A stretch of 24,345 bases of DNA from Chara braunii. Its lineage: Eukaryota; Streptophyta; Charophyceae; Charales; Characeae. Shown piece after piece: positions 1 to 10,165 of the stretch. A program made the translations under genes and the position numbers. How positions within the stretch are numbered: position 1 is the first letter of the stretch; the number at the start of each line of letters is the position of its first letter. Location: the NCBI GenBank assembly GCA_003427395.1, contig BFEA01000064.1, positions 360,771 through 385,115 on the forward strand, written 5' to 3'. Below the pieces are notes generated by a model. It worked only from the letters and a program-made list of their open reading frames with translations. It searched no databases and was not told the DNA's origin.

Positions 1-375
1 ACATCGAAACTGTTAGTGATGATGCTGTGAGCATTCACCACTAGCAGCTCAGCTACTGGCTCCAATCTATTAGTGGGGAGCTGCACCTGCTGGAAAACGG
101 GTCCAGCGTCCCTCATACAAATGATACGATTGATGCTGATGCATGTTCAAGAAAACAGGAAGTGAGATGAAAGGGGAGAACTGCCTCTTCAGCCAGAAAT
201 TGACCGCCAGATACCCGTTGTTATGCTAGCAGTATTATCTCCTCAACCCTTTGTAGTTGTGCTGTAGCAAAATTTTGTTTCAAAATCAGGACTTTCAAAC
301 CTTTTCTTCCTACTCAAGCCCGAACCAGCTCAGCGGAACTATGCTTAAGGAGGAAGGGGGGAAGGGGTCTGGGAA
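1..375 (-). other. LINE-A 3'UTR with terminal hairpin cluster
   Basis: Between the ORF2 stop and the window edge there is no ORF. On the minus strand, positions about 119-60 hold two adjacent stem-loops: GCTGG/CCAGC (loop begins ACCCG), then GCTCC/GGAGC enclosing CCACTAATAGATT. Next come an AGTAGC/GCTGCT hairpin with one G-U pair and an imperfect long stem (AGTGGTGAATGCT against AGCATCATCACT, loop CAC; one bulge) at about 43-16. The first two hairpins recur, with the same order and spacing, in the short retroposons at 11.9, 18.3 and 20.1 kb. In LINEs and their SINE partners such 3' structures are the template recognition site for the RT; that role is inferred here. Confidence 0.75.
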
Positions 376-3300
376 TTATGATAGGGGGCGAAGGGGTACA
401 ACAGGGTCTACATTAGTCCAGTTGTGAAAAATCAAACGGTAATCCTTCTGAGCTTCTCTCTTACTTCCGGCCAGACTTTCTCTCATGTCTCTGCTCCTCT
501 TAACCTCCCCTATCTTGCCCCCTTGAGACCCCCCTAGCCATGCGCCACTGAACTGTTTTATGTGTTGTAGGATTTCTTTTTTTGAGGATAGGAATTTCAT
601 TTTTTCTTTTACTTTGTCCCATTGAGCTGAGATAACTGTCTGCACTTGCAGTATGATTGATTCTGTAAATTCTGGGCCTTCCAGCCTTGCTCCCTCTATT
701 TCAAATGTGCATCTGCGGCTCCATAGGGCCCAAAGAATTGCTCGTCTTCCACTTACAAATAAATTGTGAGAAAAATCATCCAGATTTTTCGGAGACCATG
801 TTTCACATAATAGTGCTTTCCAATTCCATGACCAGGTTTGAGACGTGTTGATATTGGTCCAGATCCTATCCCACCAGCGCCACAACCAAACTGCACCTAG
901 ACATTGCAGAAAGATGTGTTCGATGGTTTCTGGGATCTTCCTAGACGGAAAAGCTGAGCAGCACAGTTTACACCAAGGTAAGGCAACACCCCTCTGCTCT
1001 AGAGAGGTTCTGTCAATAAGCCAATCATTAGTTGGAAGACATCGATGGTCTATCTGCCATTGTAGTGAGGCGACTTTGGCCGACTTGGTCTTTATCGTTT
1101 TGAACCATTTGATGTTTCTTACTTCCTCCCTACTGACATTTATTTGTTTCATCCATCGTGTTTCCACTCCATCTTTGAGGTTCAGCCTTGGTCTTAACAT
1201 ACAGTAGGTTGATTTCACTGTTAGTGTGTGAAAAGAGCGGATGCTTTTTCCTCGTCTCCCCATGGGGACCGTCCATATCCAGGATGCTGGGTCTAAGGCC
1301 AGTTTATTGATCGCACATGAAGGCCTAAAGGCCAGTCAATGTTCTTTGCACCTTAAGACTCTAATCCTATAGACTTGCTCTGTTGTGACCCATCTGGTTT
1401 CCTTTGATTGACTTTCTATAATCTTATTGTTATGTGTGAGCGAAAACAAGGAGATAAGAATGACCCCATCCGTATTTACCATTATTACACTCCCGACTAA
1501 ATGTATATCCCCTTGGATGCCAACCCAATCTCCTTCCTTAATTTGTGGACCTTTCTTGAGGATCTTCACCCACTCTAGGGGAATGGATTCAATTATTGTC
1601 TCCAGTGCCTCTTCTGTCTTCCTACAATAGCGCAGGCTGGGCCTGAGGTCTGCGATGGGGCGCCAATCCCGAACCTCTGAACTCCAGATATCCCCAATTC
1701 TGAGTATTCCTTTACTCATCCATCCCTTCCAGAGCGAATCCCTGCAGTGAAGCATCCTACCCCGGGTGTCAGTGATCCATCTGTTGTTAAATAGGGGTTG
1801 TTGACAGACTTCTTCCCAACGATTTGGAGGGACTTTGTCTGGGAGTGGTAATTTGCGCCAAGTTCGTATTAGATCCTTCCAAAAGGGGTCCTTTTTCAGA
1901 TCTTCCCTTGCTGCTCTACGATGGGGATCAGTTTCTTGTGTTGAGATCTGTATTCTTCCTTTTGGGATTGACCAGTACCGATTTTCCAGCCATATCATCG
2001 GATCTGTACCCTTAGGAGTTGATGGAGCTAGTCATGAAATTTGGTCCCAGGCTAGAGATGACCAGGGTACGTCTGGGTTGAAAAACAACCTTAGTATCCA
2101 TTGAATGGAGAGAGTCGTTGTTTGAGTGTCAGGGTCTAGAATTCTCAATCCCCCCCTTATCTTAGGTTGGATTATTGCTTGCCATGCCACTCTACTTATT
2201 ACATTCTTGTACTCATGGTTACCCCTCCAAAGGTAAGCTGTAATTTGTCTCTGTAGAGATTTGAGATCCGGTTTATCAAGAGACCATACTGCTGCTTTGT
2301 ACCAAATCGAGGCAAGGATCACGTTGTTTATAATTAGTGATCTACCAATAATAGATGTCTTCTTATCTTTCCATAATTCTAATTTAGCTAAAGCAGGTTT
2401 GGAGATCCAGTCATTGTTTGTTGAAGGCTTTCATTCTGCAGATAAGGAAATACCTAACACTCTGATTGGGATTGTTAGTGACAGCCAGTTAATCCTTGGT
2501 TGTTCTGGTGGTCTTACCCCCTGATAATGTATCTACCATCCTTGAGTTTTGGTCCCCCAGTTAATTCTCATGTCTGATAGTTCACAAAAATTTTCCATCA
2601 AAGACTTAATTGTTGCTAAGTTATCAGACGAGGCTTCTACCATCAAGGAAAGATCATCGGCAAAAAGTGAACAGACAGGTATGACTTCTTCTGGGATATA
2701 ACTAACCTGTATTCTTTTAATGTCCTTGTTGCATCGTAGGTTGGCCGCTAGGGCTTCCATTACAAACACAAAAAGAAGAGGGGCAATCGGATCTCCCTGT
2801 CTCACTGATTGTTCGAGTGAGATTGGTGGTGTTAGGTTTTCATTTATCATCACTCTGGTGGTGGTGTATGCGTGCAGAATCTCTATCCACCTCCTAAATC
2901 CTGGACTGAAGTTAAACTTTTTCAAACATTTGATCAGAAACAGCCAATCCACATGATCATAGGCTTTCTCGAAATCTATGAAGATAAAAGCAGCATTATG
3001 TTTGGATTGTCTTGATAGTTTAATTAATTCATTCACCAATAGAATGTTGTCATGAATGTTCCTACCCTCAATAAATCCTGTCTGAGTAGGATGAATGATT
3101 TCAGTGGCTATTTCCAGCAAACGATTCGCTAACGCCTTTGCTGCCAATTTATATACCACTGTGAGTAGGGTGATAGGTCTGTAATTACGAATATTTGTCT
3201 TGTCTCCTTTTTTTTACAACAACGTCAGTACTCCTTGGTTCACTAATTCCCCCATTCTTCCTGAGATCCATACTGCGTGGTAGAAATCCATGAGATTTTG

Positions 3301-4920
3301 GGCGAGAAAATCCCACATGATTTCCCATAATTCTTTGGGTAATCCATCTATTCCTGAAGTTTTTTCCTCCTCCATCATCATGAGGGTTGTCCATATTTCT
3401 TCTTTTGTTAGTGGTTGATCTAACATAGAACTCTGGTGCTCTGTTATTTTTTTATTCAAGGGTTGAAGAAAGTTCTCAATCTCTTTCGTTCTTTGTTCTT
3501 GAGGTAAGTGCTTGCATTCTGACGTAAAAAGGTTTTGATAGAAATCTCTCGCTATTTTTGTACATTCTGCTGTCGATGTTACCAGGGATTGTTGATTCCT
3601 TTGGGGATCAGAAAGGGCTTCGATGATTGTCCGACTTGTTCTAGCCTTCGCCAATGCAAAGAATCTAGCGTTCATAGTCCCTTCAGTGGTATAACCTCTC
3701 ATCTTACCTCTGATTCTGATTCCTTGCCAACGATGTTCCATATGATCTAGTAGTTTGAATTCCAATCCATTAATTTCTGCATTTATCTTAGCTAGTTTTG
3801 ACTCACTTTGACCTTCCTCTTCTTGATAGTGTAAGTCGTTGAGTTGTTTATGTATGTTGATTTCTTCTAGATGACATTGTTGAGCAAGTAATTTGGAGTA
3901 TTCATTGCATTTACGGCCTAAAAAATTCAGACCGTTGTTGAACCAACGTATATCATCTTGGATTAGGTCTCTTTGTTCCCTCCAGAAGAACCAAACATCT
4001 TGAAGATATACTTTAAATCGATCGATCTTTAATAGAGAAGTATTCAATTCGTAGAATCCTCTGCCTTGATCCGGTTTCTTCCTGAATGATAATAGTATCA
4101 CATTCATGGCGTGATCAAGGCCTGGAAAGACGCTTTGTGGGAAGATATCTGCTATTTGAAGAGCACCTTCCAGCTCATTCGACAGTAGTATTAGATCTAT
4201 ACGAGATTTCGAGGTTCTCGACATACAACCCTTTCTGAAGCACGTGTAGGTTCGTTTTGTAGGGAAAAGGCGCCTGTAAGCATCAAAAAGTTGTAGTGAC
4301 TGGCACAGACCCTCAATGATTTGCTCATCCATCTCAATGTATGCTGGACATGGGGAGGGGATTTGCCAGCGATCCGGATGTCTGTTGGGGGTTGCGTTGA
4401 AATCCCCTGCCATTACCACTGGGATCCCTACTGGGAGACGATTCTTTAAGGATTCAAAAAACCTTCTTCTTTTCGCTGCTTCATTTGGTCCATAGACACA
4501 CAGGATAGTTATCACCTCTATTTCTAGCATTGCTAGTATGAATACCCATCTCCCCTCCTCTTTGTCTGCTTCCCAGTATATGGGTTCAATCCTAGAGTTT
4601 GGCGGAATCCAAATAGCTACCCCTGCACTACCTGGTCGTGGGAATTGTGCTCTAAAGGCTTGATGAGGCCATATCTGTTTGTGTGTATGCTGATGGTCTG
4701 CATTATCTATTAGGTGAGTCTCTTGTATACAGATAGCATCTGGCCACTCTCTGCCTTCCACTCCTTTAAATTGTTCATAGATAGCCTGTCTTTTTTGTGG
4801 CTTGCCCGAAGCTAGGCCGTTCACATTAAGCGACCGAAGGTCTAAATCTGCTGCTCTCTTTAGGAACTTCCATTCCTTGTTTCTATTATAGAGCACGTCT
4901 ACGGTATTCATTCCTTCCAT
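376..4920 (-). pseudogene. LINE-A ORF2: endonuclease-reverse transcriptase-zf-RVT polyprotein with five internal stops
   Basis: This protein would nick target DNA and reverse-transcribe LINE RNA at the nick. The frame spans 1515 codons with no frameshift. Stops lie at 3214-3216 (TAA), 2533-2535 (TAG), 2431-2433, 2032-2034 and 1336-1338 (all TGA). Endonuclease, residues about 25-275: LNVNGL (N34), CIQETHL (E67), VYGPN (Y143), AGDFNA (D173, N175), SRIDLIL (D242) and GLDH (H270), so the catalytic set is intact. RT: NYRPITLL just past the first stop, motif A IDFEKAYD (Asp codon 2976-2974), motif B RQGDPIAPLLF, motif C FADD (2664-2653) and motif D MRINW. The C-terminus has a zf-RVT finger (LPTNDWL, CKLC, then EHIFLQC) around 1015-900, followed by an ILWALWSRRC motif and a basic tail ending at TAA 376-378. 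The start could be 4920 (A at -3, G at +4) or the ATG at 4911, which aligns with LINE-B's start. The segments between stops are well conserved, so decay looks recent. Confidence 0.92.
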
Positions 4921-4994
4921 CTTTGCTTTTTTTGCTATCTGTTAACTATAGTGTTTTTAATAATTCCTTGAATATTTACTAAGAGTGAGAAAGA

Positions 4995-6423
4995 TCACAG
5001 GGTCAGCCAATGCCCTGAGTCCAACTTACCTCCCTGTTTTAGTAACTCTTGCCTATTTCTCAACAGGCGCGAGAGCAGGATCTGGACGTCAGTTTCAGAC
5101 CAGAAATCTCCCGCCTTGATTTTCAACTGCTGAAGTTCCGCTAACATACTTGGAGTGAACTAGCATAGATCAACCGTCTTTGTATGCTCATAATGAAGGT
5201 ATACGCCAGTGGCTGACACCTGGTGAGTGTTTGCTGAGAGAATGAATATCGCCATTCCCCCCGGTGGAAGCTGCGCTTGAATGACTTTAACTATTTCAGC
5301 TTTGAAGCGCGCTTCCCCTGTCATTTCTCCTAATAAAGGCGAAAGAAAGTCCGTCGATGTTCCATGTAACGTTACTTCTCTATGTGCAGATCCAACTGGT
5401 TCCGAAAGGTCAACCTCCCATTCTCCCTTACATTGTCTGACTGGTAGGATCAAAATGCGTGACTTGGATAATGCCAGGTCTGCATAACCTTTCGAGAGTA
5501 AAATTTGCAGTTTTTGTCTTTTGCTGACTATCGTGTCATTTGGAGGTGAAATCGGGGGAAGAGGGGGGTGTTTCAGCAGTCCATTGGGTTGGGGTCTTAC
5601 CATTTCGATGTTTTCTCCTTTTAATATCTGAGTGTTATTCTCAGTCTCTACTCTTTTCCCCAACTCATTTCTGCTTTCCTGATTTGGCTTCACTTGTTCT
5701 TGATGGCTTCCTCCTCCCTCTGATTGCTGTCCTACTAGCACAACCTCCTCTTGCTGTTTCTCAGCGAGGACTTCCTTTGACTGCGGAAGCAACAAAAATT
5801 TGCTTTCCCCCGTTACTTCGGATATCACTTCCTTGATCTTATATGTAGTTGAGGGTTCTTCCACCCGTTTAGGTGGGGTGTCTTCCCACGTCAGCAGCGG
5901 GTAACTCAAACTTTTTTCTCCTTGGGGCCCCTCGCCCACCCTATTCCTTCCCTCTTGATCCCGTTTTATCCAATGACCTTCCCCCCGCGCTCCTTTCTCC
6001 TCCCCCTCTCCCGTCTTTCCTTCACTGCCTCTGACTCCTTGTTGTTCAGTTATTCTCCATTTCCCTTGCTCTTTGTCAGACCCGCTGTCCCTTTCCCCTG
6101 CATCCCCTGCAACCCTGCTCGTTGGGGTATATCCTTCATCCTTCTCTTCCCTTGTTGGTCTTTCTTCCTCCTCTCCCTCTTTCTCACCCATCCCTAGACC
6201 TTTGTACCGTCTCAGCGTCCTCTTGCTCCCGTGCCAGTTCCCTTGTGTGCTCTGATTGTGTTGTTTGTTTCTCCACAACTGCACCTGTGGTCTGCGTCGA
6301 AGAGAGAGAGACGTGTAAAGCAGCTTTTGGCCCTGCTTTTGGCTCTGCATTCGGATAACTCATTTCCACTATTTCCGTTGTGGCCATGGTGCTGTTCATT
6401 TCTGTCGTTTCAACTGTGGCCAT
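4995..6423 (-). pseudogene. LINE-A ORF-B: extra ORF between ORF1 and ORF2, conserved C-terminal domain, frameshift and stop
   Basis: The start at 6423 lies in a strong Kozak context (ACCATGG) and begins a threonine- and methionine-rich N-terminus. A frameshift near 6190-6180 moves the reading into the frame that stays open to TAG at 5160-5162. Beyond this stop the same frame continues 54 codons to TGA at 4995-4997. The middle (about residues 80-300) is E/G/K/Q-rich and low in complexity. The last 150 or so residues form a globular domain with motifs ILILPVR, GEWEVDL, REVTL, VYLHYEH and LKIKAGDFWSE. LINE-B encodes the same domain just upstream of its own ORF2 (FLPVR, SWEVGL, GEVTV, IYLRYDH, LKIKPGDLWSA). 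LINE-B has TGG (Trp) where LINE-A has the TAG, so that stop is a mutation. I do not recognise the family; it may be a second ORF1-like protein or a detached ORF1 C-terminus. Confidence 0.7.
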
Positions 6424-6637
6424 GGTGCAACTGTCTTTTGCCTGTCTTGACTTGTGATTACTAGGGGAAAGTATTTAAAAAAAAATAATTATTCCTTCGT
6501 TGACTGCCCCTAATCCTTTGATGACCACCGACTTCTCAGTCTCCGGACTCATGGTGTTACTTAGGATTTTTTCAGAGCTTTCTTTTCTGTGCGCTCTTCT
6601 TTTTCCTCTGTGGTAGGTGATTTAGCTGCTAGTGGTG

Positions 6638-9109
6638 CTATGGTATCTTCCCCCATTTGGACCTGTAAATCTGAGAATTTTGATTTGAGGGAAATTTTTC
6701 CTTCTCACCGTTTTGTCCTCCTGTTGTCGAATGACTATTTGGACATCCCTGGCCTTGGCCTGGTGGAGGGTGGAGTCGCATCGCTACTATGGGCAATAAA
6801 CGATGGCACATTTGGTGCCAGCTCACTCCCTCTGGCAGACCTTGTTCTAGTGCTGTTCGGAGGCTTGAGCTGTTCTCCAAAAGTGGAACCAGGTGTTTGT
6901 ATGTGTCATCCCAAAATTCCTCCGAGTGGCCCTGAAATCTTAGTCTGAGGTTTTCCAGCAACCATTCCGCTACTTTTCCGAGATCTCTGATCTGGTCCTC
7001 AGACTGTGTTTGTTCAGACCCCGCATGCGTGGATCTTTCCTGAATCGGGGGTGCTCCTAGGAGGGGGTCCACTTCCATTGGTTGGGCCCCAAACGCTTCC
7101 TTCAGCGGGTCCAGGTCCATTGGCTCCGGACCTTTACCGTCAGGTGACTCGCTAGAGGAGGCTTCCGTCATTGTCATTTTTTCTTTGCCTTTTGAAGCCT
7201 TGCTCTCTTGAGATTTTGTATCCTTGTTCTCAGCAATTTGCTCTCTTGAGTCTTTTTTTCCCCCTTCCTCCCTCCCTCCTTCTTTGTCCAGAGGGCTGAA
7301 CCGGTTGCTCGTCGAGATGTAGAAACCTGCTTTTGGGCCGAAGCGGTTCCCGTTCTGTCGTGACTTCAGCGGCTCGTGAGGTTGCTTATTTGTGCTTTCT
7401 TTTCTCTCACCCCCTATTTTTTCTCCTGGTGATCCTGGGGGCTTGGATTTGGGTTGCTGCTGCAGTCTTGTATTGCGTCCGGGGGATTGTTGTAACTGTG
7501 GTTTCCATTCTGCAGGCGGACGTACTGCCCGACGCGGATCTCCCCTCCCTTCCCAAATCCACCCGCTGGATTGTCCTCCTGACGACTGGTCATCCACGTA
7601 GACCCATCCCTCGTACCCTGAGATGCTTGGGATCCATTTGTTTCCACGTATGGGGTCTTTTTTCAGTTGTCCCTCCGTGCCTGCAGTCTGTTGGGGGTGT
7701 TGGGGGCAGCCGGTCTCAGTGCTCAGGTGGCCATAAGCCCTGCACTTGTAACACCACGGTCTAAACTTGTGGGCTGTGTGAATTTGATACAGCCTTCCTC
7801 CCATTTTGAATGGAATTATATCATCTAGGGAGAAAGGCTGATCTTTTGGCAGATCCAAAGCCATCATCAGGTAGTCATCCCTTTTGGCCACGTATGTTGG
7901 TAGTGGGTCAATGAAGTCGACAATTTTATATTGTTGGCCAAAGTCGTGGATGAATGCCGCTTGTATTTCTACCGCAATGTGCCTGAATTCTACCCAGTAG
8001 TAATCTTTCATTAACCGATCTCTCTTCTCTTCCGGGCCTATCTTTTTCGGCATCCAGGGGTAAATACGCACATCTGACCTGTCCCACTGCAATTTTTTCC
8101 AGCCATCCATTCTGCGTTTATCTTGTTCGAAAAGACTGAGAACTGTAAAGACAGTAGGTGTTACAGGCTGAATAAGAAAAAACTCCTAAACTGCTTCAGG
8201 ACTGTCTTTCAACGATTCCGGTCTCTTACACAACCATTTGATTTTGTCATTCACTGACCGGAGTGCACCGTCATCATAGAAAATCCAGTTGCTGGCATGT
8301 TTTGTGTAGACAACATCCCTCTGAGCCAGCTTGTCTGCAGGGTAGGACTTCATCAGCGTCTTCCTTCCCCCTTGGTCTACTACTTTCTGTTCTGAGGGCA
8401 GTAGAAAGAGAGTGAGAAAGTATGCCCTTGCAGATGATAAATTCCTCAACGGGATTTTCACTTCTTCCGCTGGCAGGGTAGGATCGCTTACCGACGGTCT
8501 CATAATGGTCAAGGATTTGTCCTCAAGGGTTTCCCGAACTTTTTTTGCCCATGAGCGTTGTCCTGATGGTTGGGAGGGCTGGGTCACTTGTGAGGGTTGT
8601 GAATCTTGTGCTGTCTGTTGTGACAGTTTGTCCTTGTCTGTTCTCTCTGTATTCTCTGTCATCATTTCTTCCTCTGTCAACACCTCCCCCTCCTCGTCTT
8701 CCATCGTGAGATCCTGGTCAGGAGAGATCGCCCCTCGCTGGTCTGATGATAGTTGCCCCACTGCAACTCCTGGTAGCAAAGGTTGAAACTGATTAGGCTG
8801 TTGGGAGTGCATGGTTTGAGAGGTGAGCGATGGGGGTGGGAGGAGCAGATTCTCTGATCTGTTTACCTGCGAGAGACCTCCCCCCTGCATTACCTGCTCG
8901 TTTAAGCCTCTTTGAGCCGACTCGATTTGCATGGCCACCATCGTTCCCCTTTCACTGGGTTTTTGTGTACTCCCCATTCTGTTACCATAGAGCGTCGCTG
9001 GACGAGTGTAGGGACTTGGGCCCAGCTGTCTGAGAAGATTGTGGCGCATTGCGCCTTGGTAGAACAGTAGAGATCCAGCACCCTTCGCCTTTGCATACCC
9101 TAGCTTCAT
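6638..9109 (-). pseudogene. LINE-A ORF1: nucleic-acid-binding protein with CCHC zinc knuckle, one internal stop
   Basis: By analogy with L1 ORF1 this would coat LINE RNA and act as a chaperone. The frame runs 824 codons from the ATG at 9109 (A at -3) to 6638, interrupted only by TAG at 8186-8188. The frame stays open for 25 codons between that stop and the ATG at 8110, and the residues on both sides (ending PEAV, then EFFLIQP) read as one folded domain, so the stop is probably a CAG-to-TAG or TGG-to-TAG lesion, not a true ORF boundary. Downstream of 8110 is a W/Y/F-rich globular domain resembling the DUF4283-type domain of plant LINE ORF1s (residues about 1-115), then a zinc knuckle (7753-7706) spaced C-x2-C-x4-H-x6-C, two residues longer than the canonical last gap. 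The rest is a polar, P/Q/K/E-rich linker. The C-terminus is uncertain: around 6780-6580 all three frames have coding-like stretches, so a frameshift near the end is possible. The first 200 residues are Q/S/P-rich and not recognised. Confidence 0.8.
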
Positions 9110-9189
9110 TTTAACTTTCCTTCCTTATCCTCCTTTTTTAAATTAATTTGGTTTGTTATTGTACAATCCTCGATATGACGATTAATTTC

Positions 9190-9650
9190 CTATTCTAAAT
9201 CACTAATGAGGATAGGGTGAAGAGCGAATGGGAGAGATGGGAGGCAGTGGGAGAGGTGACGTGTGGGATTACAATGTGGATGAGGTGCCGACCAAATGGA
9301 GGGAGTGGGAGAGGGTGAGGGGGAGAGGCAAGGATGATTGAGGAGGTGGGGTGGGTGGGGAGGGAGGAGAGGGGGGGGAGGGATGGCAGGTGTGCGGGGG
9401 GATTGGGGAGGGAGAGGGGGTGTATGTGAATAAGATTCTGAGAGGGGAGGGGCAAAAGGGAGATAATATTGCGATGATAATGATTTATAGGGTAGGGTGC
9501 AGAGTGAAGTGGGGAAAGGGAGGGGAAGAGGAAGGATGTTTGCTGATGGATATCGATGGGGAGGAGGAGATTGATGAGGTATGGGGGGGAGTCGGGGTGG
9601 GTGTTGAGAATGTGAAGAGGATGAGAGGAGGGTAGCGCAATGTAATTCAG
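9190..9650 (-). promoter_or_regulatory. Pyrimidine-rich leader upstream of LINE-A ORF1 (probable 5'UTR); G-runs on the plus strand
   Basis: The plus strand is strongly G-rich and C-poor, with dozens of GGG runs between 9285 and 9420 and an eight-G run near 9371. On the LINE-A sense strand this is a long C/T-rich tract about 80 bp upstream of the ORF1 ATG. The proline- and serine-rich ORFs across it are a product of composition. As the likely 5'UTR it would hold the internal promoter, but no specific motif can be identified. The plus strand has strong G-quadruplex potential. It could instead be a separate low-complexity tract that lies next to a truncated LINE. Confidence 0.45.
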
Positions 9651-10113
9651 ATGGTTGGGGATTTCGTTCCTTATTGTTGATCAAACCTAACCAAATTCAA
9701 TCCTAATTCAGCCAAACCAAATTCAATTCCTATAATTGCCTTTGATCACTTCCAGCTATTGCTCCTGAAGTTAGTCTGGGTATGCTCTCAGCATCCTAAA
9801 AATAAATGTGATTTTTGCTGTTGTCCGAGCGTTGACTGTGTGTAACTTTGCGTTGTTGATTTTCTGTGAACTCTATTTACCACTGTCGTCCTCGTATAGT
9901 CTCATATGCTTTTAAGTACATTGCTGAAATTATCTGCCCGCAGATCCCTCCTGGCTTATGTAAGAAGCTGTAAGAAGATGCGCGAATGATTAAAGCGTCT
10001 TACCTCCAATACACCGGTTCACCTTCCTTATTTTCCTTGTCTTCCTTGTCTTCCAGGGGAAATGTGACCTTTGAGAACGTGAGTGATTTCGTTGTTTTTT
10101 GAAGGGTCGAGGC
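9651..10113. other. Non-coding flank with an isolated splice-site pair
   Basis: No gene is visible. The A/T-rich stretch 9685-9735 repeats short CCAAATTCAAT-like words. At 10022-10056 a polypyrimidine tract of repeated CTTCCTTGT words ends in TTCCAG, and 22 bases later (10079) GTGAGT follows, which is the layout of a microexon (10057-10078). Nothing else supports transcription here. Confidence 0.3.
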
Positions 10114-10165
10114 TTTTTTTTTTTTTTTTTTTGCGCTGGCCTTGGCTATTCTAGCCGGGGGGCTC
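10114..10165 (-). mobile_element. Poly(A) tail and hairpin of a minus-strand retroposon end
   Basis: A run of 19 T (10114-10132) is a poly(A) tail in the minus orientation. Directly upstream in that sense is a perfect hairpin GGCTA-GAA-TAGCC (10156-10144). The hairpin-then-poly(A) layout matches the other retroposon ends in the window, although the sequence differs. The 5' extent and target-site duplication were not found. Confidence 0.45.

Larger units (their letters stand above)
1..9650 (-). mobile_element. LINE-A: nearly full-length L1-like non-LTR retrotransposon, inactivated
   Basis: The minus strand carries, in order, a CCHC-containing ORF1, a second acidic ORF (ORF-B), an ORF2 with AP-type endonuclease, reverse transcriptase and zf-RVT zinc finger, and a 3'UTR ending in hairpins. 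There are no LTRs, integrase or protease, so this is a LINE rather than an LTR element. The 3' terminus runs off the window start, so its tail and target-site duplication cannot be seen. The 5' boundary is not sharp: ORF1 starts at 9109, and the pyrimidine-rich leader (minus-strand sense) ends near 9650. The coding regions carry seven internal stop codons and one frameshift. EN-ORF2 plus zf-RVT resembles plant L1-type LINEs; the exact clade would need a phylogeny. Confidence 0.9.

Noticed and set aside
845-1207. 120-codon plus-strand ORF
   Set aside because: It is antisense to the zf-RVT part of LINE-A ORF2, with no motif.
376-4920. Reassigned stop codon or programmed readthrough as the reason for in-frame stops
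   Set aside because: All three stop codons (TAA, TAG, TGA) occur at sense positions, and LINE-B has a sense codon where LINE-A has its ORF-B stop and the reverse elsewhere. Mutation explains this better.
5540-6464. Several plus-strand ORFs (60-98 codons)
   Set aside because: They are antisense shadows of the E/G/K-rich ORF-B.
9190-9684. 164-codon proline-rich minus-strand ORF
   Set aside because: It arises from a C/T-rich tract. Two frames are open with similar composition and there is no domain.
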